Below are positions 33,030-43,168 of a DNA stretch of 64,000 nt, piece after piece. Within the stretch, counting starts at the first letter, position 1. Each line of letters opens with the position of its first letter. Origin of the DNA: Hypericum androsaemum (Eukaryota; Streptophyta; Magnoliopsida; Malpighiales; Hypericaceae); NCBI GenBank assembly GCA_963995505.1, contig OZ023194.1, forward strand, positions 15,186,428-15,250,427. Direction: 5' to 3'. Below the pieces are notes generated by a model. That model was given only the letters and a program-made list of their open reading frames with translations, was not told the origin of the DNA and did not search any database. The translations under genes and the position numbers were made by a program.

Positions 33030-33480
33030 AGAAAGAAGTGAGTTGCAACCTTACAACTTTATTCTTTTGGAACTTTTTTGCTTCTGTATTGTCTATTGAC
33101 ATTGGTGTTTATTTCCAGATTAATGAGCTGACCAAAAAGTGCGTCAAGTCAACAACAGATGTGTATAGCAAAAAAATTGGGGGTGTTGAGTATTTTTTAA
33201 TGCAATATCTGTAATGTGCTCTCCGCCACACGGTACTTGGCTATTTAGGTCGTTCAATCTAAATATTTGTTGCATTTGTAGGCACTAGATTCAATAAAAA
33301 GACCTGGTTCAAGTTTGCCCAAAAATGATGTGAAGAAACTAGAGAAAGAGGTTGCAACTTTATCTTTTAGAAGCCTTTTTTTTTCTCATGTAATGTATAT
33401 GGACATTGGTGAATGTTTCCAGATCAAAAGTTTTCTCAAATCAGCAGAGGACATGTGTAAAGCAAAGGTAAAGGAGATTA
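33030..33480 (+). pseudogene. ribosome-recycling-factor-like exon pairs (two partial copies)
   Basis: Copy one: LEKE at 33030-33041, donor GTGAGTTG, acceptor at 33117-33118, then INELTKKCVKS. Copy two: 33282-33350 reads ALDSIKRPGSSLPKNDVKKL and then EKE; its second exon (from 33421) is shortened to KSFLKSAEDMCKAKVKEI. The pattern matches the C-terminal long helix of RRF (DDVKKLEKE..LTKK..KSAEDMCKAK). Organelle RRF releases ribosomes after termination. These copies lack the rest of the protein. Confidence 0.6.
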
Positions 33481-33596
33481 CTATGGGCTGATTCTTGTAA
33501 CTTCATTTCTTTCTCAAACTAACTTATCTTTCTTGCCGCTATTATTGGAGGACATTGGCCGATCAATTGCATCGCAGGTGTCATAGTTTCAGCATG

Positions 33597-33826
33597 AGGA
33601 TTGGAGATGAGGAGGATGGTGAATGGCCTCTGCCAACTCTGAATACAGGAGACCATGGAAGGCAAAGGTTTGTGATGTGTAAAGCAAAGGTAAAGGAGAT
33701 TACTACTGGCCGATCAATTGCATCGCAAGTGTCATAGTTTCAGCATGAGGATTAGAGATGAGGAGGATGGTGAATGGCCTCTGCCAACCCTGAATACAGG
33801 AGACCATGGAAGGCAAAGGTTTGTGA
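33597..33826 (+). pseudogene. two tandem calreticulin-like P-domain fragments
   Basis: Each begins DEEDGEWPLPT and, after a small frame-shifting deletion, continues as NSEYRRPWKAK or NPEYRRPWKAK. Calreticulin has DEEDGEWTAPTIxNPEYKGPWKPK at this place. The second copy (from 33745) follows the first by about 150 bp and is nearly identical, showing a recent local duplication. The fragment end is fused to the RRF-like text ...CKAKVKEIT. Confidence 0.65.
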
Positions 33827-34067
33827 CATGCGTGAAGCAAAAGTAAAGGAGATTACTACTGGTTGATTCTTGGAACTCCATTTCTTTCTCAAACTAACCC
33901 ATCTTTCTGGCCGCTATTATTGGAAGACATTGGCCGATAAGTTGCATCGCGCGTGTCGTAGTTTCAGCATGAGGATTGGAGAAAGAAGTGAGTTGCAACC
34001 TGACAACTTTATTCTTTAGAAACTTTTTTGCATCATATTGTCTATCTTTATGGGTGTTTGTTTCCAG

Positions 34068-34437
34068 ATTGATGAGCTGACCAAAAAGTGTGCCAAGTCA
34101 GCAACGAACATGTGTAAAGTAAAAGAACTGGGGGCAATTGAGGATTTTCTAATGTGATATTTGTAATGTGCTCTCCATCACATGGTACTTAACTATTTAG
34201 GTCGTTCAAGCTAAATATTTGTTGCATTTGCAGGCACTAGATTCACTAAAGACCCGGTTCAAGTTTTTCCAAGGATGATATGAAGAAACAAGAGAAAAAG
34301 GTTGTAACTTTATTTTTTAGAAGCCTTTTTGCTCATGTACTGTTGATTGACATCGATGTATGTTTCCAGATTGATGAGCTGACCAAAAAATTTGTCAAGT
34401 CAGCAGAGGACATGTGTAAAGCAAAGGTAAATGAGAT
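34068..34437 (+). pseudogene. ribosome-recycling-factor-like exon fragments (two partial copies)
   Basis: 34068-34130 reads IDELTKKCAKSATNMCKVKEL after a TTTCCAG acceptor. 34233-34300 repeats the ALDSL..PGSSF first exon with a frame change. 34369-34437 gives IDELTKKFVKSAEDMCKAKV and then NEIACG, the best preserved second exon in the array. Confidence 0.6.
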
Positions 34438-34564
34438 TGCTTGTGGATCTGATTTTGTGAGCTTTGTTTCTTTCTTAAACTAACCAATCTTTTTGGCTGC
34501 TATTATTGGAGGACATTGGCCGATCGATTGCTCCACGACTGTTGTAGTTTCACCATGAGGATTG

Positions 34565-34960
34565 TAGATGAGGAGGATGGCGAATGGCATGTACCAACTA
34601 TTGCCAACCCTGAATACGGGGTACCAAGGTTTCTAACGGTAAGGAGCTGTATCGCTTTATTAGTTGATTCAGTTATGTCTTGAACTTGAAATGATCTAAT
34701 AGCGTGGAAAATATCCTAAATGTCTGAAATTGCAGAATGAGAATGGGATAATGATGAGGTTGGTGAATGGGCTGCTCCCACTATTGCCAACCCTCAATAC
34801 ATGTACCATGGAAGCCCAAGGTTTGCGACTATAAGTTGTATGGCTTTTTTGAGATTTGTGATTCTACGTCGGGAACTCGTTGCAGCTATCTTTGCAGAAA
34901 ATCATGATCCCGAAATATAAATACAATGGCAACTGGAAGATACTTTTGATTGAAAACTCA
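34565..34960 (+). pseudogene. calreticulin-like P-domain exons (best preserved copy)
   Basis: 34565-34630 reads VDEEDGEWHVPTIANPEYG without interruption. About 110 bases later, 34745-34822 reads NDEVGEWAAPTIANPQY and ends at a donor-like AAGGTTTG. After an acceptor (TTTGCAG) 34898-34960 reads KIMIPKYKYNGNWKILLIEN. Two successive EDGEW-type repeats followed by the KIKNPNYKGKW repeat is the order in the calreticulin P domain, although here the first two lie in separate duplicates. Confidence 0.65.
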
Positions 34961-35419
34961 GGTTTTTCTTATCCTTGATTGTGTAGTTAATTTTCCTGCC
35001 CTCATTCGTGAACATTGCCTACCATTTGATCATAGGGGTTGGGGTTTTCATTCATCTACCACATGCATCCATTCATGCATGCTTACATTTATGCATTCAC
35101 ACTTTCATTCACGCAACCATACATTTAGACATTCACACATAATGCAATCATACATTATGTTATGATTAATGGTATTTACTAATGATGGTGTTTGGAGTAT
35201 TTTAATTGCAGACGCTTATAATGATCAAAACACGGATCTTGTTATAAGTTTGACTGTTGTTGGGGGTTCTTCAGACCATGACCGATTTCCATTGCCAAAG
35301 AGTCAGGTTAAGTCTAGGTTGTAAATTTGTGCTCCCCAATAACTCGTTTGTCCACGACAAATCACTTATAAGGTGTTCAATCTGATACCATGTAGGTTAA
35401 ATATTCGTTTCATTTGCAG

Positions 35420-35935
35420 GCCCTAGATTCAATAAAAACTGTTCAAGTTTGGCCAAGGATGATGTTATGAAACTAGAAAAAGAAGTGAGTTGCAACCTTA
35501 CAACTTTATCCTTTAGAAACCTTTCTGCTCGTGTACTGTCTATAGACATTGGAGCATGTTTCCAGATTGACAAGCCGACCAAAACGTATGTCAAGTCAGT
35601 AAAAGACATGAAAGTAAAGGAGCTGGGGCGTTGAGGATTTCGAAGGTGATATCTCTAATGTTCTCTTCATCACATGGTGCTTCACTATTTAGGTCGTTTA
35701 TTCTAAATATTTGTTGCATTTGCAGGCACTACAATATACAGTCAAAAGACTGTGTTCAAGTTTTTCCAAGGATGATGTGAAGAAACAAGAGAAAGAGTTT
35801 GCAACTCTATCCTTTAGTAGCCTTTTTGCTCATGTACTGTCTATTGACATTGGTGTATATTTTCAGATTAATGAGCTGACCAAAAAGTTTGTCAAGTTAA
35901 CAGAGGACATATTTAACGCAAAGGTAAAGGAGATA
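35420..35935 (+). pseudogene. ribosome-recycling-factor-like exon pairs (two partial copies)
   Basis: Pair one: first exon 35420-35488 (SLAKDDVMKLEKE), donor GTGAGTTG, second exon from 35565 (IDKPTKTYVKSVKDMKVKEL). Pair two: 35727-35799 (LCSSFSKDDVKKQEKE) and 35868-35935 (INELTKKFVKLTEDIFNAK). The two pairs are about 305 bp apart, matching the spacing of the pairs near 33030 and 33282 in general layout. Confidence 0.6.
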
Positions 35936-36013
35936 GCTTCTGGCTTATTCTTGTAACTTCATTCTGGCTGCTATTATTGGTGGATGTCGGCTGATCAATT
36001 GCATCGCGACTAT

Positions 36014-36385
36014 CGTAGTTTCGGCTTAGGATTGTGGATGAGGGGGATGTCGAATGGCCTGTTCCGACTATTGCTCCAGTCCTGAATACAGGGGACCATG
36101 GAAGCCAAAGGTTTGTGACGGTAAGGAGTTGTATCGCTTTATTAGTTGATTCAATTATTATGTCTTGAACTTGAAATGATCTACACTAGTGTGGAAAATA
36201 TCCTGAAAGTCTGAATTAAGAATGAGAATTGGATGATGATGTTGGTGGATGGACTGCTCCCACGATTGCTAACCATGAATACAGGTACCGTGGAATCCAA
36301 AGGTTTGCGACTGTAAGTTATATAGCTCTATTAAGACTTGTGATTCTACACCGGAATTTATTGCAGCTACCTTTGATTGAAAACT
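36014..36385 (+). pseudogene. calreticulin-like P-domain fragments (last copies)
   Basis: Around 36014-36050 VDEGDVEWPVPTIA is followed, one frame away, by PEYRGPWKPK (36083-36112), an exact calreticulin-type repeat end. 36232-36302 reads DDDVGGWTAPTIANHEYR. After TTGCAG only LIENSG of the next exon remains (36367-36385), so about 30 bases of the KIKNPNYKGKW segment are lost. Confidence 0.65.
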
Positions 36386-36659
36386 CGGGGTTTTTAAAAA
36401 AAAAAAATCTTTTTTGAACATCGCTTGCCATTTGAACAAGGGAGTTTCCGTTCATTTACCATGTGCATTCATGCATGCATCCATTCATACATGAAACATT
36501 CATGCATTCACATATTGATTCATCCAATCATACATTTAGATAATTGCACATTCATGCAATCAGACATTCGCGAATTCATATGTTATGTTACCATTAATGA
36601 TATTTACCGGTGATGTTGGCCTTCTGCGGACCATGACCGATTTCTATTGCCAAAGGTTT

Positions 36660-37500
36660 GGTTTGCAAGAAGAAAAGCAGGTCAAGTATGAGTTGTAAAT
36701 TTGTGATCCCAAACTCCTTTGTTCTTATCACGACAAATCTCTTATGTTGTTAGCAAAATTAATAAATGAAAGTTTTCGCTAACCGGATCTGTCTATTTTA
36801 TGACTTGGAATAGCTACAGAAACTTGTAATATTTGTTCAAACGCGGGAATTGGACCAATTGCAAATTAGTACTTGATTTATTGTTATCGTGTCTTAGATT
36901 TTATGTAATTATATAAGCAAGTAAATTGTTTTCTGTTTGAAACCAACAATAAATTCGACTCTCACCACGTAATTGGGCTGCGGTAGTAACAAAAATGAAA
37001 AGTAATCCTGACCAAGGCACCACGTAATACTCTTGGAATAATGATTGTTTAGAAGCAATTTATTTTCAGTCATTCCTTGTGAGATCGAACTTAGCCCACT
37101 TGCCTCTCTAAAAACAAAACTTGGCCTACTTGCTAGGATGTTTATCTCATTTTTGACGCATTCTACTGAATATTTTTGTCAAACTATTTTGACGAATGAT
37201 AGAACACAACCTAAAAAATTGAGTAAATATAAATAGAAAGTTCTTACAAAAGAAAATGTAGTCATACTTCCAAGACGTCCCAATAGAAATACCTAGACAT
37301 AATAAAAAAATTTCGAGTTCGAATATATTATGGGCCGAATCGTGTTGTTGCAAGCCCGTGTAGATCCTCTCGAGGCCCAAAATCAAAATTTCAATCCCCC
37401 TTTTCTTTTCTGCTCCTCATCTAACGTTTTGCACTTCCCGCCATCAGTTTTACCACGTCACCTAATAGCGGTTAGCTAGATAACCACACAAGTAATACAG
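36660..37500. other. intergenic, no supported gene
   Basis: AT-rich. 36815-36960 resembles 29690-29830. Otherwise no feature was recognised before the tail of receptor-like copy 2. Confidence 0.5.
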
Positions 37501-37561
37501 CCAAGTAAGAAAAATGGGAAACTTGTACAATGAGCAGCAATTAGCTAGATAACCACACAAG

Positions 37562-39946
37562 CAATCTCTCCATCTTGGCTTTTCTCCGAATATCTTCACA
37601 ATCCCAAAGGAAACCCACTTGCATATCTTATGGCAACTGGCTTCCATCCGAAATGGAAGAGAGAGCCCTCGTCCTCATCATCAGGATCATCATCTTCGGA
37701 GGTGGAACGCGGGGTCCCGCATCGCTTTGATAATGGATGTCCGCACAATGCGGGGGTTCCCCAAGTGTGAATCATTTTGGAACACATCGAACTGGTTACC
37801 GCGTGGTATGGATCCTGTGAGATTGTTATCTGACACATTGAAGAAGGAGAGGAAAGTGAGGCGTGCAAGCTTCTAAGGGATCTTCCCAGAGAGATTGTTC
37901 CTTGACAAGTCCAGGGCTTCTAGATCGGATAGATTCGCCAGCGAAGATGGTACGGCTCTGGTGAGGATATTGTTAGAAATATTGAGCAGACGGAGGCCAC
38001 TAATAGGAATGCCCTTCGCATCTTGTTTCCCAATAAATCTATGGCAACCAGACTTTCCATGATCTTCCCGTAGTTTCTTTCTACGCCTTTGCTTGTTAGC
38101 ATCATGTACAGAATGTAATGGGAACTCACATGATCTCCAACTAATCTGTCTCAATCGGCTCCTTTTTTCATTTTTGGTCATGAAAATGACCAAAATATCC
38201 TTAAACAAAAAATAAAATTTTTTACCCGCTCCCCCCTCCCCCTCCTGCTCCCCCCCTCCTCCAGAGGCCTAGGCAGCGACTTCGGGTCAAGCCCGCCCGG
38301 ATCCATCGAGCCGAGAACCGACCCCAGCGACAACGACGCGAAGTCCTCCGCCAGCCCCATCCCAGCCATAGCAACAGGCCCAGCGACGGGAGGAGGTCCC
38401 GGGGGGTATGACATAGGAGGAGGCTGCTGCTGGAAGGCGGCGGCGGAAGAAGCTTTGGTTTGATTCCAAGTACGTTGCAGTGTCCGCTTTGATTTTCATA
38501 GCATTCCAACCAATGAAGTACCGAGTTGGCAGTGGACCCGAAAAATTGTTAGAAGAGATGTCGATGATGCGTAGCTTCGGAATCCGACCACTGCGGAATC
38601 CGACCACTGATACTATTGTGGGGCAAATCCAACCAAGTCAGTTGGTCTTGATCATGAAGAAAGTATGGAACGTGATGGAAGTTGCATGATCCTAATACTA
38701 CTCTAATTAGGAATTTGGAACAATCCCTAACAACAAGTTATTTCCAGACAGGAAGACATTTGTTAGCATTTCCAGCTCCAAGAACATGTTGAAGTCTACC
38801 TTGCCACTCAAGTTATTTTCCGCGAGGGTTAGATGTGACAGTTGTGTCAACTGAGACAACAGATTAGGAATTGGCCCTTGCAGATCATTATAAGAGAGGT
38901 CTATCTTCTGCAGCTGGCTCATATTGAAGAACCAAGATGGTAACGGACCTGTCAAACGACATGATCGAAGACTAATGTATGTAAGCCGGGTTAGATTTGC
39001 AAGATACGAAGGGATTTCACCTGGTAAGCTAATGAAGGGGAACCCCAAAAAGGTGAGCTTGGTTTGCTTGCCAAGCCACGACAAGGAAGATGAGTCGACA
39101 TTTTCGAAGTTGTTGAAGGAAAGATCAAAGAAAGAGAGCTGAGTGAGCTTTTGAAGTGAATCTGGAAGTTGCCCTGAAAAACTACAGCTATAAAGATCCA
39201 ACTTTTCTAGTGAATGAAGGTTTCCGATGGATACCGGAAGCGATCCACTAAATCCAGTACCAGCAAGTGCTAAACCTTCAAGTGGACTGCAATGGTTAAA
39301 CTGGGGTAGAAATCCAACAAGATCGATGTTGTCGAAAAGCTCGATACGTTTCAGGTTGTCGAAATTGAAGACTTCTGCGGGAAATCGACCGCGAAGTCCA
39401 CAGTATGGATGAGAAAGAGAGATTACGGACGATAAGTTTACCATCATCTTAGGTATGGTGGAGGATATATCCACATAACCAAGATGAAGATGTTCTAACC
39501 TGGTAAAATTTCCAACTAAGGCTTCGAAAGTGTGTCCCTCGAGCATCAAACCCATCATGATCGCTGGATATGTCCAAAGTAGACAACCCGAAAAGACCGG
39601 ACATGGATGACCAAGTTCTGATAGTTTGGAAAGAGTGGTGTTGAAGCTGAGAGAACCATACAAGCAACTGCTGCTGAGGTCGACCCGTGTCGATATCGCA
39701 TTCGACACCAACCCACGAGCAGCAGTTGCTTCCTTCTCCATGCAGCAGTTTCCATGACTCGAGCTTTGGATGATCAGAAGGACCACAGCACATGTTGATA
39801 GTTAAGCTCTGCTTGAACTGCAACAGTGCAGAAGCTTCATCATCGTGGCACAGTGAAGGGGGAAAATGTGAAGGGGAGGAAGCAAGAGGAAGCGAGAGGA
39901 ACAAGAACAAGCTCGTAGAGAAGAAGAGAGATGGGTGATTAGCCAT
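37562..39946 (-). pseudogene. LRR receptor-like protein, copy 2, heavily deleted
   Basis: Paralogue of 24170-27538. The start (39944-39946) gives the same MANHPSLFF signal peptide and LRR cap. About 13-14 bases are missing after GVECDIDTG, shifting the frame, and part of the early LRRs is deleted near 39605. The frame 38707-39786 (from LYGSLSFNTT onward) covers about 14 LRRs and ends at a stop near 38707. About 0.6 kb of the middle (copy 1 region 24996-25600) is missing at 38580-38595, where a 15-base sequence is doubled (CGGAATCCGACCACTG). A ~300-bp foreign GC-rich piece interrupts it at 38150-38447, and the C-terminal part has further small indels. It does carry the uninterrupted sequence where copy 1 has a solo LTR. 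No functional product is expected. Confidence 0.85.
38150..38447 (-). other. GC-rich insertion resembling a captured exon (possibly Sec24-like)
   Basis: Copy 1 reads GTCTCCGCTGAAGCTTTGG without a break; here about 300 bases separate GTCTC from GAAGCTTTGG. The part 38225-38440 is very GC-rich with an open minus-strand frame containing AEDFASLSLGSV, GSMDPGG and DPKSLPRPLEE. These recall the proline-rich linker and the DPKxLPRPLDGD motif of Sec24-type COPII coat proteins (tentative). The left part holds a perfect hairpin TTTTGGTCAT-GAAA-ATGACCAAAA (38172-38195). No target duplication is evident. Confidence 0.5.
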
Positions 39947-40316
39947 GTTCATGTGTTTTCTACTCTTAATAGCGTGATTAGCTAACTTCCCCCCCGTTTT
40001 GGGTCTTAATATAATAAGCCATTCATTTGGGTAGGAGAATTTGGCAAAAGTACAATTTTCAAACTCTCGCATTAATAAAAAAAATTCTCTTTTAAAAATA
40101 TGTCATCGCTCAACGTTAATATCTGAGGCTCGTTGTTCTTGTAGATTTTTACCGGCAACACCACCACAAGAAGGAGGGGAAAAAAAAATACCCAAGTCAT
40201 CGACGAAATGATGGTTCCTCTTGGTGCATCTCACATAATATCGTTTTTGACGTTGAATGGTTTGTCATATATTGACAAACGAGTTAACTAGATATCATAA
40301 TTTGGCAAGCACAATT

Positions 40317-41177
40317 TTAGATATCTTATGTTTGGCAAAAATGTTTGAAATTATTATTTTATTAATTATGAGTATGTTTTTAAATATACAAAATTTACTT
40401 ACAATAATCTAAATATTTTGGGTTGAATTTGAAAATTTTACGATGGTTAATTCATAAAGCCGTAAGCGCTTCGGTTTCCAAGTCAAAGTCGTCACACAAG
40501 TGACGAACCAAGTTACGTTGGGATTTGTACTGGGACAATAACATTATGTCCATGCAATACCAATATATAGATCTTAGTTGGTTGTTGCTGAGTGATTGGA
40601 GTGTTAGATATCTTATGTTTGGCAAAAATGTTTGAAATTATTACTTTATTAATTATGAGTATGTTTTTAAATATACAAAATTTACTTGTAATAATCTAAA
40701 TATTTTGGGTTGAATTTGAAAATTTTACGACGGTTAATTCATAAAGTCGTAAGCGCTTCGGTTTCCAAGTCAAAGTCGTCACACAAGTGACGAACCAAGT
40801 TACGTTGGGATTTGTACTGGGACAATAACATTATGTCCATGCAATACCAATATATAGATCTTAGTTGGTTGTTGCTGAGTGATTGGAGTGTTAGATATCT
40901 TATGTTTGGCAAAAATGTTTGAAATTATTACTTTATTAATTATGAGTATGTTTTTAAATATACAAAATTTACTTGCAATAATCTAAATATTTTGGGTTGA
41001 ATTTGAAAATTTTACGACGGTTAATTCATAAAGCCGTAAGCGCTTCGGTTTCCAAGTCAAAGTCGTCACACAAGTGACGAACCAAGTTACGTTGGGATTT
41101 GTACTGGGACAATAACATTATGTCCATGCAATACCAATATATAGATCTTAGTTGGTTGTTGCTGAGTGATTGGAGTG
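40317..41177. repeat. three tandem copies of a 287-bp unit
   Basis: Units 40317-40603, 40604-40890 and 40891-41177 each begin TTAGATATCTTATGTTTGG and end GTGATTGGAGTG. They differ at only a handful of positions (for example ATTATTTT/ATTACTTT and AAAGCCG/AAAGTCG), so the triplication is recent. No coding function is seen. The related single-copy sequence upstream of receptor-like copy 1 (about 28320-28800) is much more diverged. Confidence 0.95.
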
Positions 41178-43168
41178 CCATTAGATATTGAGAAGGTTTG
41201 AGAAATCTTACGCTACTTCTTTTTAGAGTACTGGATCTTGACAGACTTTTCCTTGCCCTCAATTTTTATTCCATCTTAGAATTTTTCGAGTAAACATGAT
41301 TTTTTTAATATCATTTTATTCCAAGTTTGGAAAGGAAGAAAATTTTGTGGTCGAGCCCATGGGCCAAAACAAACACCACATGGCCCAACTCAACCTTCTC
41401 TAATTTACCTTTTTTTTATAACTGAGCCGCACTGCGCCTCTAACTTTTGTTCATAATACAAGATTGGTACATCAGAAATACTAATCTTCTTTTTCGTGTC
41501 AAACTATGTGTCTTGATGCTTATCAAAATAGTAGAAAGTTTGGATTTTAATCTCAATGAGCAGCTCATTTTCCATCGTTGTTGCTCCACTTTGCGGAAAA
41601 TGGTCGATCAAAAGCATCCTTGCTAAAAAAAATTGTTTTGGTGAACAAAATTTGCTTGTTGCTCAACTTGTGGAAACTAAAGGAGCTATTTTGATCGCCA
41701 ATGGCAGGAATACACGAGCTATTTTGATCTGTAGATATTTTTCAAGAACTGCTGTCTTTCACCCTAAAAAACTGTTGTCTTTATAGTATTTAGTTTCTAG
41801 TTACAGCAAAAAAAAGCTATTAGCAAAATTCAACCTTTTCTCCATTAGAATGATTTTTTTTTGCGATCTCTATTTTTCAGATTTGAGATTCGATGTATTA
41901 ACTCCATCAAATTCATGACATTTTGTGATGAAAGTTTTCTTTTTTTACTTGAATATAGTTTATGCAGAGCCAATGGGCATTTGGCCTAGGGCATTGGCGT
42001 TGTTCAACTTTAAGGAAGTCAAATGTTCAATTCCTGACATTGTAACTAGGTGTAATATTTATTTGTCAAAAAATATAGTTTCTACAGAACAGTGTTCAAT
42101 TTCTGACATTGTAACTAGGTATAATATTTATTTGTCAAAAAATATAGTTTCTACAGAGTGAAGGCATGTAAGCTACAAGTAGAGAATCATCTCTTAAAAA
42201 AAAGAAGAAAGCAAAAACAAGGTGTTGTGTCATAAAATTGTGTTTATGAATTTAGCATAATTTGTAGACAATTTGCAATATAGCCTGACCCTGAGAGCAG
42301 AAATAAGAAAATTTAATCACAAAAGAGAGTTTCATAGAGCTCATAAATTTAATGTTGTTTCAACAAATTACTTTCATATCCATAGGCCGTTTAATAAAAA
42401 ACTGTATTGCATCACATCAGAAAGGATGAACAAGTGCTATCTACTGAGTTTTAATGCGGTTCAAATTTGAGACTTTTAATTAACTTAGAATAAAACTTTA
42501 AATTTCACGGTGGTTAACTATTTTTAGTTCTAGCATACCTAATTCGCAACTATGATGTCGTGGCCTAGTTTCGGTAGAAGACGTTAATGACTTTTTAAGG
42601 TAAATATCTAATATCTAAAATCAAAGCCTTGTTCGATTTATTTAGAGAATAATTCGCTTAATGATACATTCATAAAATAAAGTTCAAAATTTCCTTGATA
42701 AAATCTAAATTTTTTAATAATTGGAAAACGGTGTATGCTATTCATGCTGCATGAATTAATTTAATTTGGCTGCTAATCTTCAAGAAGGACCACCGGCTTA
42801 AAGTACGTATGTACCCTAGACTGGAAGACCATATATGAGACTTGTCGGCCAGAATGCAACTTGACATTTTTTAATGTTTAGAATGTTTTTACTTCTTCAA
42901 TCTGAATTGGAACTATGAATTATGAAATCTGTGTCTAATTTTGGACGCTACCCTTTTAAATATTTAATTAGTTATTAAGGTCAGAGTGCAACTTGAGATT
43001 AGTAAACTAATTGGTTGAAAAAGAATAAAACTGCTGCTGTTTGGAATAAATGATATAACTATTTAGTTTCGTTATTCCGATAAAACTGCTGCTGTTTCGT
43101 TATTTCGTTACCAAACATGTTCAAACAAAACGAAGCAGCCACCTAAATAGTCATAAATTCAGAAAGTA
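41178..43168. other. intergenic flank downstream of the glycosyltransferase gene
   Basis: No gene is supported. 41210-41480 matches the flank of receptor-like copy 1 (28840-29130). 41880-42460 matches 55870-56360, the flank of glycosyltransferase copy B, so this is duplicated DNA. A 69-bp tandem repeat lies inside it. Confidence 0.55.
42024..42161. repeat. 69-bp tandem duplication
   Basis: Units 42024-42092 and 42093-42161 begin TGTTCAATTCCTGACATTG / TGTTCAATTTCTGACATTG and share ATATAGTTTCTACAGA at their ends. The paralogous flank near 55900 carries only a truncated form. Confidence 0.85.

Larger units (their letters stand above)
31676..36660 (+). pseudogene. tandem array of decayed exons: ribosome-recycling-factor-like and calreticulin-like
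   Basis: Across about 5 kb, short exon-like pieces with recognisable splice sites recur in a set order: calreticulin P-domain exon, next calreticulin exon, an intron rich in ATTCATGCATTCAT repeats, then one or two pairs of exons resembling the C-terminal helical part of ribosome recycling factor. Introns within the RRF pairs start GTGAGTTGCAACC and end TTTCCAG. No copy is complete, and most have frameshifts or stops. At the left edge a 5'-UTR-like stretch is followed by GTGAGT and telobox repeats. A possible further exon is 31931-31985 (after CTTCCAG, reading NNYLTVASDPSKGLTFF), which I do not recognise. Confidence 0.6.

Noticed and set aside
40317..41177. CRISPR-like array of regular repeats
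   Set aside because: Units are 287 bp head-to-tail without spacers, in plant nuclear DNA; a simple tandem triplication.
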